Assembly: GCF_020172685.1 (NCBI RefSeq)
Contig: NZ_CP083986.1
Span: 2,272,471 to 2,315,698 of the forward strand
Source: [Mycobacterium] nativiensis
GTDB lineage: Bacteria; Actinomycetota; Actinomycetes; Mycobacteriales; Mycobacteriaceae
Length of the DNA: 43,228 bases
Reading direction: 5' to 3'
Part shown: piece after piece, positions 1-9,505 of the stretch
Numbering within the stretch: the stretch's first letter is position 1
Layout: the number at the start of each line of letters is the position of its first letter
Program-made: the position numbers and the translations under genes
Notes under the pieces: generated by a model
Database searches by the model: none
The model's input: the letters and a program-made list of their open reading frames with translations, nothing else
Told to the model about the DNA's origin: nothing

Positions 1-19
1 AGATGTGTATAAGAGACAG
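1..19. other. Tn5/Nextera mosaic-end adapter remnant
   Basis: The first 19 bases, AGATGTGTATAAGAGACAG, are exactly the 19-bp Tn5 mosaic end used in Nextera tagmentation libraries. This is untrimmed library sequence at a contig edge. Biological sequence begins at about base 20, inside a broken coding region. No transposase or other Tn5 sequence follows. Confidence 0.96.
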
Positions 20-1139
20 GGGTGCAGTGGCCGGCCGGTGTTGTCGGTGATGGTGAGGGTGTTGGCGGGGCCGGTGATGGTGATCAGGCCGCGGTGATGT
101 TGTCGGTGGTGATAAGGGCAGACCAGGACCAGGTTGGCCAGTTCGGTGTCGCCGCCATCTTCCCAGTGGACGATGTGGTGGGCATGCAGTCCTCGGGTGG
201 CTCCACAGCCGGGGACCACGCAGCAGCGGTCGCGGTGCTCGAGGGCACGCCGTAATCGGCGGTTGATGGCGCGGGTGCTGCGGCCGGCGCCGATGGGCTC
301 ACCGTCACGTTCGAACCACACTTCGAACGTGACGTCGCACAGCAGGTATTGACGTTCGGCCTGCGTCAGCAGCGGGCCCAGGTGCAGCGCCGCGGCGTGC
401 TGCTCCACCTCGAGATGGGCCACCACCGTGGTGTGCTGGCCGTGGGGACGGCGCGCGGCCTCGGCGTCCCAGCCGGTCTCGACCAGACGCAGAAACGCAT
501 CCCCGGTGGTCGGCAGCGGGGGTGCCTGGTCGCAGTCCCCGCCGTCGTGGTCGTGTTTCCACTCGATCATCAGCGCATGAGGTGTGATTGCAGGGCGGCG
601 TCGAACTTCGCTGCATCCAGGGGGTTCAGTTTGATACGCCAGCAACTGCCGTGCGCGTCGCTGGTTTTGCTGATCGAGCGTTCCGGCTCGGGCCGGCGAT
701 CGGGTGCGGGTTCGGGGCGGGGTTCGAGTTTGACCGCGGTGCGCAGCTGGCTGACGGTGGCGACCTCGATCAGCTGCGCGTAGTGCTCGTCGGAGCCGTC
801 GGCGGCCCGCTGCGCGATCACCCCGACCTGATCCAGGGAGACCCGGCCCTCCCGCAGGCCGGCCGCGCAGCGGGGAAACTCCTCAAGCCTATGCGCCACG
901 GTGGCGATGGTGTGGGCGTTGCCCGGTGACACTCCGGTCTTCCAGGCCACCAACGCCGGGATGGAACGCACCCCGGTCGCACCCCACAGCCCGTCGCGGT
1001 CGATCTCGGCGACGATCTCCACGATGCGCCCATCGATGGCGTTGCGCTGCCCGGTCAACTCCGCCAACTCCTCGAACAGCCCATCCAGCCGCTTAGCGGG
1101 ACCCAACCCGGCGGCTACCGGTGATCCGATCGAGGACAT
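20..1139 (-). pseudogene. DUF222/HNH (13E12-type) protein, frameshifted and truncated by the contig edge
   Basis: From an ATG at 1139 the frame encodes a DUF222 N-terminal region and stops at 570-572. Reading resumes one frame over at about 578 and runs open to the contig edge, giving a typical HNH tail: CVVPGC, then GLHAHHIVHWEDGG, then NLVLVCPYHHRQHH. Restoring one missing base (C on the plus strand between 578 and 579, so CTC-GAT-GCG-CTG on the coding strand) rejoins the two halves as SHLDALMIEW. The family is a multicopy actinobacterial repeat (13E12/REP13E12 type) with an HNH nuclease motif. The lesion is not in a homopolymer, so a real mutation is plausible, but a sequencing or assembly error so near the contig end cannot be excluded. 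The C-terminus beyond base 20 is missing. Confidence 0.85.
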
Positions 1140-1181
1140 GACCCCATCATCACAGCGGGGTATGACACAACTGGGGAACGT

Positions 1182-2378
1182 TCAGCTCGGGGAGCGGACC
1201 CGCCCACCCGATGCCGACTTGACCAGTGGCGACGGGAACCGCGGCGGCACCCGCACCCCGTCCAACCACGCGGTGAGCTCGCGCGCCCGCTTGGTCAGCG
1301 TGTCGCGGGCCTGGCGGCCCGGGTCCTCCAGGAACTGCACCTGCACCTCGGCGGCGGCGTCCTGATACCAGCCGCCGACGATCCGGCCGTTCCACCACAC
1401 CGTCGGGCCGGCATTGCCGTTGTTGTCGAACAGCTGACCGCGGTACTCGCCCAGATACCAGTCGCGGTGATACCAGCCCATCGTGGTGACGTCCAACCCG
1501 GGAAGCAGCGCACCCCACGGCTCGACGTCGAGTTCGGGCTCCAGGTCGTCGGGCAGCGCGCACCCGGGCGTGCCGTGCAGGTCGACGTCGACGGCGCCGA
1601 TGGCGCTCAATGCCTTTCGGACCGCGGTCTTGGTGGTGCCGAACCACCACTTGATGTCCTCGGCGGTGGCCGGGCCGAACGCCCGCAGCCAGGTGCGCAC
1701 CAGGTCGGCCTGCGCCGTCTCGGCGGTCATCGTCGCGCCCGACTCACCCAGCCAGCCCGCCGCGGTGGTCCACTGCGGCCGCGACGAGGTCCAGGATCCG
1801 TCGTTGGGGCCGCGCACGATGTCGCCCTGAGCGCCGAGCACGGTCAGTGCCCGCGGGGCCAGATGGGTTTGGCCGCCGTAGGACTTGCCGGGTGCCGGGT
1901 CGTAGGTTCCGGCCAATTCGGGCAGGGCGGTGCGCAGCGCGGTGCTGCTGGTCGGGCCGTGCCGATCGAGGTGTCGCAGCACCGCATCGCCGGCGGCGGC
2001 CAGCCAGTGTGCGCCGTCGTCGGCGACCCCGGCCTTGCTGACATCGGCGATCAGCCGGCGTCGCTCGGTGTCGGCCACCCGGTCGCTGGCGGCTGCCTGC
2101 ACGGCGGGCAGATCTGCGGGGTCGACCACCCACAGGGTGCGGCGCATCGCCAGATGCTTGACCAGCGATCGCCTTTCATACAGCGCGGAATCCAGGTCGG
2201 CAACGGCGAACGGGGACGATCGCGCCCACAGGGACAGGTACGGCGTGGCCGGGTCGGTGGCGTGCAGGCCCACGAGTGTCGCCGCGATCCGGGTGATGGG
2301 CTCGGTGGCGGTGTCGGGGGCCAGGAAGTGTCGGCGCGCCAGACGATTTCGCCGTTCGGCGATGGTGAAGCTGCGCAC
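1182..2378 (-). CDS. Winged-helix DNA-binding domain protein (AlkZ/YcaQ-like, HTH_42 family)
   Basis: 398-aa protein starting at GTG 2378, 3 bp after the stop of the 82-aa gene, so it is the distal gene of the lysX operon. Features seen are an N-terminal ERRNRLARRHFLAP segment, VGLHATDPATPYLSLWAR, a middle AWLG..TAETAQADLVRTWLRAFGPATAEDIKWWFG stretch and a C-terminal GWYHRDWYLGEY region. This order fits the winged-helix family of E. coli YcaQ and Streptomyces AlkZ, which unhook DNA crosslinks. The catalytic Q-x-[QD] motif of true AlkZ glycosylases would lie early in the chain; here I see HATDPATP and no clear QxQ or QxD. Glycosylase activity is therefore not assured. I assign the fold with confidence and leave the function open. 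Confidence 0.75.
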   Translation of the reverse strand: MRSFTIAERRNRLARRHFLAPDTATEPITRIAATLVGLHATDPATPYLSLWARSSPFAVADLDSALYERRSLVKHLAMRRTLWVVDPADLPAVQAAASDRVADTERRRLIADVSKAGVADDGAHWLAAAGDAVLRHLDRHGPTSSTALRTALPELAGTYDPAPGKSYGGQTHLAPRALTVLGAQGDIVRGPNDGSWTSSRPQWTTAAGWLGESGATMTAETAQADLVRTWLRAFGPATAEDIKWWFGTTKTAVRKALSAIGAVDVDLHGTPGCALPDDLEPELDVEPWGALLPGLDVTTMGWYHRDWYLGEYRGQLFDNNGNAGPTVWWNGRIVGGWYQDAAAEVQVQFLEDPGRQARDTLTKRARELTAWLDGVRVPPRFPSPLVKSASGGRVRSPS

Positions 2379-2381
2379 CGG

Positions 2382-2630
2382 TCAGTGCTTGTCGTCGCGC
2401 ATCGAGGCGCGGATCTGCTCCAGCCGGTCGGCGGCCGCCCGCTGCCGGTCTTCGTATTGCTTCTCGACGCTGCGCCCCTCCGGGGTTTCGGCATCGAGCT
2501 CCTGGGCACCGATCGAGGTCTGATACCGGGTCTCGATCTTCTCGCGCACCGCATCGAAGGTCGGCACGCCGGAATCGTCGAAGCCGGAGTCGGCCTGGGG
2601 GTCGGTCGGATCGTCACCCATGGTCGACAC
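2382..2630 (-). CDS. Small conserved hypothetical protein (82 aa)
   Basis: 82-aa acidic, charged protein, likely helical (GVPTFDAVREKIETRY, then EGRSVEKQYEDRQRAAADRLEQIRASM). It has no signal peptide, membrane segment or cysteines. The annotated start is GTG 2630; an in-frame ATG at 2621 (MGDDPTDPQ) is an alternative and would widen the gap to the upstream gene from 1 to 10 bp. It sits between a small membrane protein and the winged-helix gene in the lysX operon, where M. tuberculosis also has a small hypothetical gene. I do not recognise a function. Confidence 0.7.
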   Translation of the reverse strand: MSTMGDDPTDPQADSGFDDSGVPTFDAVREKIETRYQTSIGAQELDAETPEGRSVEKQYEDRQRAAADRLEQIRASMRDDKH

Positions 2631-2631
2631 G

Positions 2632-3060
2632 TTACCGTCGGCGGTCGAGGTAGCGGACCATCAACGCCCAGTAGCCCATGGTCAGCGCCATCGCCACCGC
2701 CGTGGCGATCACGGTGGGCCCCAGTCGTCGCCGCCGGGCGTTGAGCAGTGCGATCGCGGTCGCGGCGCCGCCGGCCAGGTTCACCAGTAGGGCGGCATCG
2801 CGTGGGCGGGCCATGATCCACTGCTCCTCGCCGAGCATTGCCCGGGTCGACCAGGCCGAGTCGTCCGCCGGTTTACCGAAGATGACCGGGTTCAGCGCAA
2901 ACCACACCGACACCCATCCGGCGTCGCGCCACGACCGTCGCCACACCGGAACCAGGATCAGCGGCGTTGTCGCCCAGCGGGTCCAGGCACTCCACGGGTT
3001 GGCGTGCCGGGCGAATACCGCGCGGCGGACGCGTGCGACAGCGGACGTCGCGCGGGTCAT
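2632..3060 (-). CDS. Small multi-pass membrane protein (DUF6653-like)
   Basis: 142-aa protein. I chose the ATG at 3060 because it overlaps the stop of the upstream esterase gene by 4 bases (ATGA), a translational-coupling arrangement repeated in this operon. A longer frame back to 3348 only antisenses the esterase reading. The N-terminal half carries HANPWSAWTRWATTPLILVP and WFALNPVIFGKPADDSAWSTRAMLGEEQW, which I associate with the DUF6653 family. Two C-terminal hydrophobic segments (about 95-112 and 118-136) precede a positively charged end, YLDRRR. Membrane location is well supported by composition. No enzymatic motif is visible and the function is unknown. Confidence 0.7.
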   Translation of the reverse strand: MTRATSAVARVRRAVFARHANPWSAWTRWATTPLILVPVWRRSWRDAGWVSVWFALNPVIFGKPADDSAWSTRAMLGEEQWIMARPRDAALLVNLAGGAATAIALLNARRRRLGPTVIATAVAMALTMGYWALMVRYLDRRR

Positions 3061-4463
3061 CGGCCCGCCGGGTGGACGCGGCGGGCCGGAGGTGGGCCCG
3101 CCGCGGTGACTTCGGATGATGCGCCCGGGAACGGAGCCGGTTGCACGCCCGGCGTGCCCACCTGGCCGGCCAGCCAAGGCAGCGAGTCGGCGAACACCTT
3201 CCCGGCGAACGGCCAGTCGTGCTTGCCCGGTTCGGTGACCACGGCGCAGTCGATGCCGTTGGCCTGGCCCAGCGCGCACAGCGACTTCGCGGCGGCGAGC
3301 TGACCGCCGGTGTCGGCCGTCGTGGCACTGCCGTTGACCGCGAACCACCCCGAAACCCCGGAATAGCGGCCGTGTTTGGCGATCACGGTGGACGGGTCGA
3401 ATGCCGCCCAGGCATCGACGCTGCCGCCGAACAGCCGCGCGATGGTCTGGGCGCGGGTCCCCGCGTTCGGGCTGAGATCGCCGGCGATGTCGACGAAGGC
3501 GCTGAACTTATCCGGGTGCATGGTGGTCAGATCGACCGCACAGGTGCCGCCCATGGACCAGCCGACAACACCCCAGTGCGACGCTTGGGAGCTGACGCCG
3601 AAATGCGAGATCATGTACGGCACCACGTCGTCGGTCAGATGGTCGGCGGCGTTACCGCGCGGCCCGTTGACGCATTCGGTGTCGTTGTTGAACGAGCCGC
3701 CCGAGTCGACGAACACCAGCACCGGCGCATTGCCGTCGTGCTCGGCGGCGAACTCGTCGATGACCCGGATCGCGCCCCCGGAGCGCAGCCAATCGGCCGG
3801 GGTGTTGAACTCGCCGCCGATCATCATCACCGTCGGCAGTGCCGGTGGCGGGCTCTGCGCGAACCACGCCGGCGGCAGGTACACCAGCTCGCCGCGATGC
3901 TTGAAATGCGAAGCGTCCGCTGGAATCGTCACCTGCAGGACGCGGCCGCGCCCGGGCGCCGTACCCGATCCGGCCATCGCCCTCACGGCTTCGATGTCGC
4001 TCTGGTCGGGCAGCGGGCCGGAGGTCAGTTGCCCCCAGGCGCTCTGGACCGTGGGGAAGTAGCCGACCCAGCCGTTGAGGGTCAGCCCCGCGCTCATCAG
4101 GCACAGCGGCACCGCCAGCAGGGCTACGCCGCGGCGCCACCACTCCGCGCCCTGCCAGCCCAGGACCAGCAGCGCCGCCGCGGCACCGGTCAACGCGATC
4201 CACATCCACAGCGCCGGCGGTGCCGGCTCGCCGGACAGGCCGTCGTCGGCGACGAACCAGTACGCGCAGGCCGCCGCCGCCAGCCCCATTCCGCCGATCA
4301 GCGGTAGCCGTCGCAGCCAGCGACGGGACCGCCAACCCACGGCCAGGAGCAGCGCCAACACCGCCATCGCCTGCACCGTCACCGGGATCCAGCCGTGCAT
4401 CAGCGAGGTGTGTTGGCCGCTGGACAGAATCACCCCTCCATGATGAACCGCGAAACCGGTCAA
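3057..4463 (-). CDS. Membrane-anchored alpha/beta-hydrolase esterase (Rv1639c-like)
   Basis: About 468 aa. The N-terminal third has about four membrane segments. The C-terminal domain is an esterase of the EstD/antigen-85-like fold, with nucleophile motif GWSMGG, an upstream [12 protein letters not shown] segment and a terminal KHDWPF that supplies the likely catalytic His. The extra-membrane location suggests a substrate in the cell envelope. The gene follows lysX: its TTG start (4463) overlaps the lysX stop (4460-4462). An in-frame GTG 27 nt downstream has GGAGG directly against it, too close to be a good ribosome site, so the exact start is uncertain. The same lysX-esterase pairing occurs in M. 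tuberculosis, which suggests a shared role in envelope lipid remodelling (inference). Confidence 0.85.
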   Translation of the reverse strand: MTGFAVHHGGVILSSGQHTSLMHGWIPVTVQAMAVLALLLAVGWRSRRWLRRLPLIGGMGLAAAACAYWFVADDGLSGEPAPPALWMWIALTGAAAALLVLGWQGAEWWRRGVALLAVPLCLMSAGLTLNGWVGYFPTVQSAWGQLTSGPLPDQSDIEAVRAMAGSGTAPGRGRVLQVTIPADASHFKHRGELVYLPPAWFAQSPPPALPTVMMIGGEFNTPADWLRSGGAIRVIDEFAAEHDGNAPVLVFVDSGGSFNNDTECVNGPRGNAADHLTDDVVPYMISHFGVSSQASHWGVVGWSMGGTCAVDLTTMHPDKFSAFVDIAGDLSPNAGTRAQTIARLFGGSVDAWAAFDPSTVIAKHGRYSGVSGWFAVNGSATTADTGGQLAAAKSLCALGQANGIDCAVVTEPGKHDWPFAGKVFADSLPWLAGQVGTPGVQPAPFPGASSEVTAAGPPPARRVHPAGR

Positions 4464-7400
4464 CGGGGCTTAGCCAACGGGAACGGCAGCGTGTCCCGAA
4501 TGCTGTGACCGGTGATGAGCATGACCACCCGGTCGACGCCCATGCCCAGGCCGCCGGTCGGGGCCATCGCGTACTCCATGGCCTGCAGGAAGTCCTCGTC
4601 GAGCTCCATGGCCTCCGGGTTGCCGCCGGCGGCCAGCACCGACTGCTGATGCAGTCTGCGGCGCTGTTCCACCGGGTCGGTGAGTTCGCTGTAGGCGGTG
4701 CCCAACTCCACGCCCCACGCCACCAGATCCCACCGCTCGGCCACGCCGGGCTTGCAGCGGTGCGGCCGGGTCAGCGGCGAGACCGAGGTGGGGAAGTCGG
4801 TGTAGAAGGTGGGCCGTTCGGTGCGCGACTCGACCAGGTGCTCGTAGAGCTCGAGCACCACCTGGCCGGCATCCCATTGGCGCAGGAAGTGCACACCGGC
4901 GCCGTGGCACAACCGGCGCAGGGTCTCCAGGTCGGTGTCGGCGTCGATCTGCTCGCCCAGTGCCTCCGACACCGCGTCGTGCACGGTGCGCACCGGCCAG
5001 TCACCGGAGATGTCCACCGACTCCAGCCGGCCGTCGGCGCCCGGCCGCATCACCACCGGTGCGCCGTTGGCGGCCACCGCCGCATTCTGGATCAGCTCGC
5101 GGGCACCGTCGATCCAGGCGCGGTAGTCCGCGTGGGCCTGGTAGGCCTCCAGCAGGGTGAATTCCGGGTTGTGGCTGTAGTCGACACCTTCGTTGCGAAA
5201 CGCCCGGCCCAGCTCGAACACCCGCTCCACCCCGCCGACGCAGAGCCGCTTGAGGTACAGCTCCGGGGCGATCCGCAGGTACAGGTCGAGGTCGTAGGCG
5301 TTGATGTGGGTGGCGAACGGCCGGGCGTTGGCCCCGCCGTGCAACTGCTGCAGGATCGGGGTCTCGACCTCCAGGAATCCCTTGGCGAACAACGTGTCCC
5401 GGATGGAGCGCAGCACACTGCTGCGGGCGGTGATCAGCTCACGGGCCTCGGAGTTGATCGCCAGGTCCACGTAGCGGGACCGCACCCGTGCTTCGGGGTC
5501 GGTCAGGCCCTTCCACTTGTCGGGCAGCGGGCGCAGGCACTTGCCGACCAGGCGCCACTGCTGCACCAGCAGCGACGGTGTGCCGTTTCGGCTGTGGCCC
5601 ATCCGGCCGGTCGCCTCGACCAGGTCGCCGAGATCGACCACCGAGCTGAAGTCCGCGGCGCGCCCGTCGTCGGCGGCGGCGAGAACCGAATTGTCCAGTA
5701 GCAGTTGCACTTCACCCGACCAGTCGCGCAGCTGGGCGAACAGCACACCGCCGTAGTCGCGCATTCGCAGCACCCGGCCGGTGACCGAGACGGTCTCGCC
5801 GGTGTCACCCTCCAGCGCCTGGGCCACGGTGTGGCTGGGCGGGCGGCCCACCGGGTAGGCGTCGACGCCGCTGTCCTGCAAGGACTTCAGCTTGGCCATC
5901 CGGACCCGGACCTGTTCGGGCAGTCGGGGGAGCGCTTCGGCGGGTTCGATGAACTCGGCGACGTCATCGGGTGCGGTGCCGTCGCTGTGCAGGCGTCCGG
6001 TGGCGGCCACCGCCTCGGGTACCGCGGAGTGGTGGCCGGTGTGCTGCTCCTGACGCCGAGAGAATGGCAGCACCAGAAAGCCTTCGGCGATCACCGAGGC
6101 GACACCCACCCGGGGGATCAGCCGGGCGTCTTCGTAGCAGGCGTAGCGCGGCACCCACTCCGGCTGGTACTTCATGTTCGACCGGTACAGCGTCTCCAGC
6201 TGCCACCAGCGCGAGAAGAACATCAGCAGCCGGCGCCACAACCGCAGCACCGGTCCGGCGCCCAGCTGGGCGCCCTGCTCGAAGGCGGCCCGGAACATGG
6301 CGAAGTTCAGCGAGATGCGGTTGACGCCGATGGTGCCCGCCTGCAGCGCCAGATCGCTGACCATCAATTCGATGGTGCCGTTGGGGGACTGCGGTGAGCG
6401 GCGCATCAGGTCCAACGAGACGCCGTTGTGCCCCCACGGCACCAGGGACAGCATCGCCACCACTTCGCCGGTCTGCGGGTCACCGCGCATCGCCTCGACC
6501 AGCAGGCATTCGGCGTCGGCCGGGTCACCCAGGCGGCCCAGCGCCATGGAGAAGCCGCGCTCGGACTCGGTGTCGCGCCAGGCGTCGGCGCGCTGCAGCA
6601 CCAGTGCCATCTCGTCGGCGCCGATCTCGCCGTGCCGGCGCATCCGAACGGTCAGGCCCGAACGGCGGGCCCGGGTCACCGCCTGGCGGACCCCGCGCAT
6701 GTCCGAGCCGGACAGTTTGAAGTCCGAGGTCCGCAGGATCGCCTCGTCGCCGAGTTCCAGGGCGCTCAGACCGGCTTCGCGGAAGGCCTGCGCGCCGGCG
6801 AAGCTGGCGCCCATCACGCCCGGCGCCCAGCCGTAGATCTTGCACTCGCGCAGCCAGGCGTTGATGGCCTGCGGCCACGCCCGCGGGTCGCCCACCGGAT
6901 CGCCGCTGGCCAGGCAGACACCCACCTCGACCCGGAAGGTGACGGCGGCGCGCCCGTTGGGTGCGAACACCACCGACTTGTCCCGGCGGGTGGCGAAGTA
7001 GCCCAGTGAGTCGTTGCGCCCGTACTGCTCGAGCAGCCCGCGGATCGCCGACTCGTCCTGGCCGGTGAGCGCATTGTCGGCACGTTGGGACAAGAACAAC
7101 ACGATTGCCGCGATGATCAGGGCCAGCGCCCCGAGCAGCCCGCACAGGGCTTTGAGGCCGAAGTCCGGCTTGCCGTCGAAGAAGTCCGGTTCCAGCAGCG
7201 CGAAGCCGACCACCCGGTTCACCACGTACGGCAGCCGCCACGGCCGCTCGACGGTTCCGGGGAACAGTTCGATGAGTCCCCAGCACAGCAGGATCGCGAC
7301 CGTCCAGCCGGCGGCCAGCGTCGCGGCGAATTTGAGCAGCGCGCCGCGGCGGACCTTGGCCCAGAACTGCCGGTAGGACAGCAACAGCAGCACGATGGCG

Positions 7401-7780
7401 GCGCTGTGTAGGGCGAGGCCCACCATCGTGCTGACGCCCTGCACGGTGTCAGCGGTGCCGGCGAGTATGCGGTTGACGTTCCATCCCGCGCCGACCAGCA
7501 GGTTGGCCAGCAGCAGCCACCAGGCGATGCGTTTGCGCGCGCTGAGCGCGGCGGCAAGCAGCACCAGGACAAAGGCCCAGGCCAGGCTGGTGTCGGGGAA
7601 GTTGAACAGGTATTTGTCGATGAACTCGCGCGGCACCCGGATGACCCAGCGGATCACCGGTGACATGCTGCCCAGCAGGGTCAGCGTGGCCGCGGTGCCG
7701 ACGGCCCAGGCGGCTGCAGCGGGCACCCAATGCAACCGGGAGGTCGAGCGGCTGCGCGTGCGCGGCAGAGTCAGGCTCAT
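4460..7780 (-). CDS. lysX: Bifunctional lysylphosphatidylglycerol synthase / lysyl-tRNA synthetase LysX
   Basis: 1106-aa fusion. Residues 1-230 hold five or six membrane helices. About 255-570 is the MprF-type aminoacyl-transferase (DUF2156) domain. About 635-745 is an OB-fold anticodon-binding domain ([31 protein letters not shown]). About 760-1105 is the class II lysyl-tRNA synthetase core, with motif 2 [17 protein letters not shown] and motif 3 [12 protein letters not shown]. It charges tRNA-Lys and transfers lysine to phosphatidylglycerol in the membrane; in M. tuberculosis LysX this protects against cationic peptides. It is slightly shorter than the M. tuberculosis protein (about 1170 aa), mostly at the N-terminus. 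It is the first gene of a five-gene minus-strand operon and diverges from the infC leader across about 100 bp to the predicted infC promoter. Confidence 0.97.
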   Translation of the reverse strand: MSLTLPRTRSRSTSRLHWVPAAAAWAVGTAATLTLLGSMSPVIRWVIRVPREFIDKYLFNFPDTSLAWAFVLVLLAAALSARKRIAWWLLLANLLVGAGWNVNRILAGTADTVQGVSTMVGLALHSAAIVLLLLSYRQFWAKVRRGALLKFAATLAAGWTVAILLCWGLIELFPGTVERPWRLPYVVNRVVGFALLEPDFFDGKPDFGLKALCGLLGALALIIAAIVLFLSQRADNALTGQDESAIRGLLEQYGRNDSLGYFATRRDKSVVFAPNGRAAVTFRVEVGVCLASGDPVGDPRAWPQAINAWLRECKIYGWAPGVMGASFAGAQAFREAGLSALELGDEAILRTSDFKLSGSDMRGVRQAVTRARRSGLTVRMRRHGEIGADEMALVLQRADAWRDTESERGFSMALGRLGDPADAECLLVEAMRGDPQTGEVVAMLSLVPWGHNGVSLDLMRRSPQSPNGTIELMVSDLALQAGTIGVNRISLNFAMFRAAFEQGAQLGAGPVLRLWRRLLMFFSRWWQLETLYRSNMKYQPEWVPRYACYEDARLIPRVGVASVIAEGFLVLPFSRRQEQHTGHHSAVPEAVAATGRLHSDGTAPDDVAEFIEPAEALPRLPEQVRVRMAKLKSLQDSGVDAYPVGRPPSHTVAQALEGDTGETVSVTGRVLRMRDYGGVLFAQLRDWSGEVQLLLDNSVLAAADDGRAADFSSVVDLGDLVEATGRMGHSRNGTPSLLVQQWRLVGKCLRPLPDKWKGLTDPEARVRSRYVDLAINSEARELITARSSVLRSIRDTLFAKGFLEVETPILQQLHGGANARPFATHINAYDLDLYLRIAPELYLKRLCVGGVERVFELGRAFRNEGVDYSHNPEFTLLEAYQAHADYRAWIDGARELIQNAAVAANGAPVVMRPGADGRLESVDISGDWPVRTVHDAVSEALGEQIDADTDLETLRRLCHGAGVHFLRQWDAGQVVLELYEHLVESRTERPTFYTDFPTSVSPLTRPHRCKPGVAERWDLVAWGVELGTAYSELTDPVEQRRRLHQQSVLAAGGNPEAMELDEDFLQAMEYAMAPTGGLGMGVDRVVMLITGHSIRDTLPFPLAKPR

Positions 7781-7883
7781 AGTCCGCGAGAATAGGCAGT
7801 CAAACCTGGAAAATCGGTGTGAGGCGCGTCCCCGGGCGGCAGCGTCGGATCGGCGGGATTCCAGCGGATTGCCTTACTGCTGC

Positions 7884-7889
7884 TAGACT
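7884..7889 (+). promoter_or_regulatory. Predicted extended -10 of the infC operon
   Basis: TGCTAGACT at 7881-7889 is an extended -10 (TG-n-TAGACT) of the mycobacterial SigA type. No good -35 lies 17-18 bp upstream, which is common for extended -10 promoters. A start near 7896 would give a leader of about 275 nt before infC. Confidence 0.5.
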
Positions 7890-7985
7890 CGCTTCCGCGA
7901 CCGTCCCGGCGTAAGCCAGGACTGCAAGTGGAGTTCCCTCCCACCACTAGCCGAGGAGCAATCCTTGCGGCTCAGTGGTCCGGTC

Positions 7986-8027
7986 GCAGGCGGTGCGAAC
8001 CGCCTGCTCTGCGCGGTGCGCAGGCGG
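7986..8027 (+). promoter_or_regulatory. Mutually exclusive hairpins (GCAGGCGG / CCGCCTGC / GCAGGCGG)
   Basis: GCAGGCGG occurs at 7986-7993 and again at 8020-8027, and its complement CCGCCTGC lies between them at 8000-8007. The central strand can pair with either copy, giving a tight hairpin with loop GCGA region or a larger hairpin with a 12-nt loop. Such a three-strand switch is the hallmark of attenuators and riboswitch expression platforms. Confidence 0.55.
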
Positions 8028-8064
8028 CTTGATGGTATTTCAGGCCGCGACCGGTCGGTATCGG

Positions 8065-8089
8065 GCCCTGCTTCGTGCAGGGCTTTTTT
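8065..8089 (+). terminator. Rho-independent terminator / attenuator in the infC leader
   Basis: A perfect 7-bp stem, GCCCTGC (8065-8071) with GCAGGGC (8077-8083), with loop TTCGT, is followed at once by six T residues (8084-8089). It lies 81 nt before the infC start and downstream of the predicted promoter. It is therefore far more likely a regulated attenuator of the infC operon than the end of another transcript. No plus-strand gene ends upstream. Confidence 0.8.
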
Positions 8090-8160
8090 GCTGATGGGTG
8101 GGGTCAGCGCCGCTGCGTCCGGACGAGCACTGCGGCGGCCGCGACCGAAAGACTACCCAG

Positions 8161-8165
8161 GGAGG
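8161..8165 (+). promoter_or_regulatory. Strong ribosome binding site that fixes the AUC start of infC
   Basis: GGAGG at 8161-8165 is spaced 4 nt from ATC at 8170-8172. No ATG, GTG or TTG in the infC frame lies at a proper distance from it, which supports the rare AUC start. Confidence 0.75.
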
Positions 8166-8169
8166 TCCC

Positions 8170-8823
<654 letters not shown>

Positions 8824-8854
8824 AACTGAACCCCGATACCAGAACTGAGGAAAC

Positions 8855-9049
8855 ATGCCCAAGGCGAAAACCCACAGTGGCGCTTCAAAGCGGTTCCGTC
8901 GCACCGGAACCGGCAAGATCATGCGGCAGAAGGCGAATGCCCGCCACCTGCTCGAGCACAAGCCGTCCACCCGTATGCGCCGGTTGGCCGGTCGCACCGC
9001 GGTGGCTCCCGCTGACACCAAGCGCGTCAACGCGATGCTGAACGGCTAA
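8855..9049 (+). CDS. rpmI: 50S ribosomal protein L35
   Basis: 64 aa, full length for bL35: [20 protein letters not shown] and [15 protein letters not shown] are diagnostic. It is a small basic protein of the large subunit. It lies 31 bp after infC and 55 bp before rplT, with a GAGGAA ribosome site upstream, in the conserved infC-rpmI-rplT order, and is probably cotranscribed from the leader promoter. Confidence 0.98.
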   Translation: MPKAKTHSGASKRFRRTGTGKIMRQKANARHLLEHKPSTRMRRLAGRTAVAPADTKRVNAMLNG

Positions 9050-9104
9050 CAGCCGCTTCAAACACCGCACATCCTTTACGTCCCAACGAGAGTAGGAACA
9101 CCCC

Positions 9105-9494
9105 ATGGCACGCGTGAAGCGCGCAGTCAACGCCCAGAAGAAGCGCCGTACAGTCCTGAAGGCTTCGAAGGGTTACCGTGGCCAGCGTTCGCGGCTGTAC
9201 CGCAAGGCCAAAGAGCAGCAGCTGCACTCACTGACCTACGCCTACCGCGACCGTCGCGCCCGCAAGGGTGAGTTCCGCAAGCTGTGGATCACCCGCATCA
9301 ACGCGGCGGCCCGCGCCAACGACATCACCTACAACCGGCTGATCCAGGGCCTCAAGGCCGCTGGTGTCGAGGTGGACCGCAAGAACCTGGCCGAGATCGC
9401 CGTCAGCGACGCGGCCGCGTTCACCGCGCTGGTCGAGGTCGCTCGGGCCGCGCTGCCCGAGGATGTCAACGCGCCTTCCGGCGAGGCCGCCTGA
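9105..9494 (+). CDS. rplT: 50S ribosomal protein L20
   Basis: 129 aa, full length for bL20. [35 protein letters not shown] is the rRNA-binding N-terminal extension; the C-terminal globular part includes [42 protein letters not shown]20 is needed early in 50S assembly, and in Bacillus and E. coli it represses its own operon. That makes it the first candidate effector of the infC leader seen here (inference). tsnR-like follows after 11 bp. Confidence 0.98.
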   Translation: MARVKRAVNAQKKRRTVLKASKGYRGQRSRLYRKAKEQQLHSLTYAYRDRRARKGEFRKLWITRINAAARANDITYNRLIQGLKAAGVEVDRKNLAEIAVSDAAAFTALVEVARAALPEDVNAPSGEAA

Positions 9495-9505
9495 CCTCTG
9501 CGCCG

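Larger units (their letters stand above)
7896..8169 (+). promoter_or_regulatory. Structured 5' leader of infC-rpmI-rplT (putative attenuator)
   Basis: The lysX-infC gap of 389 bp holds no conventional gene and is dense in pairing elements. ACCACT 7943-7948 can pair with AGTGGT 7974-7979, enclosing GAGGAG 7952-7957. GCAGGCGGT 7986-7994 pairs with ACCGCCTGC 7999-8007. A second GCAGGCGG at 8020-8027 can pair with the same CCGCCTGC 8000-8007, so the two hairpins exclude each other. A self-complementary CGACCGGTCG at 8048-8057 and a terminator hairpin at 8065-8089 follow. This looks like transcription attenuation, which in other phyla is exerted on infC operons by L20. The ligand here is unknown (inference). 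Confidence 0.6.

Noticed and set aside
1..19. Natural transposon end
   Set aside because: Exact engineered Nextera mosaic end at base 1 with no transposase or second end.
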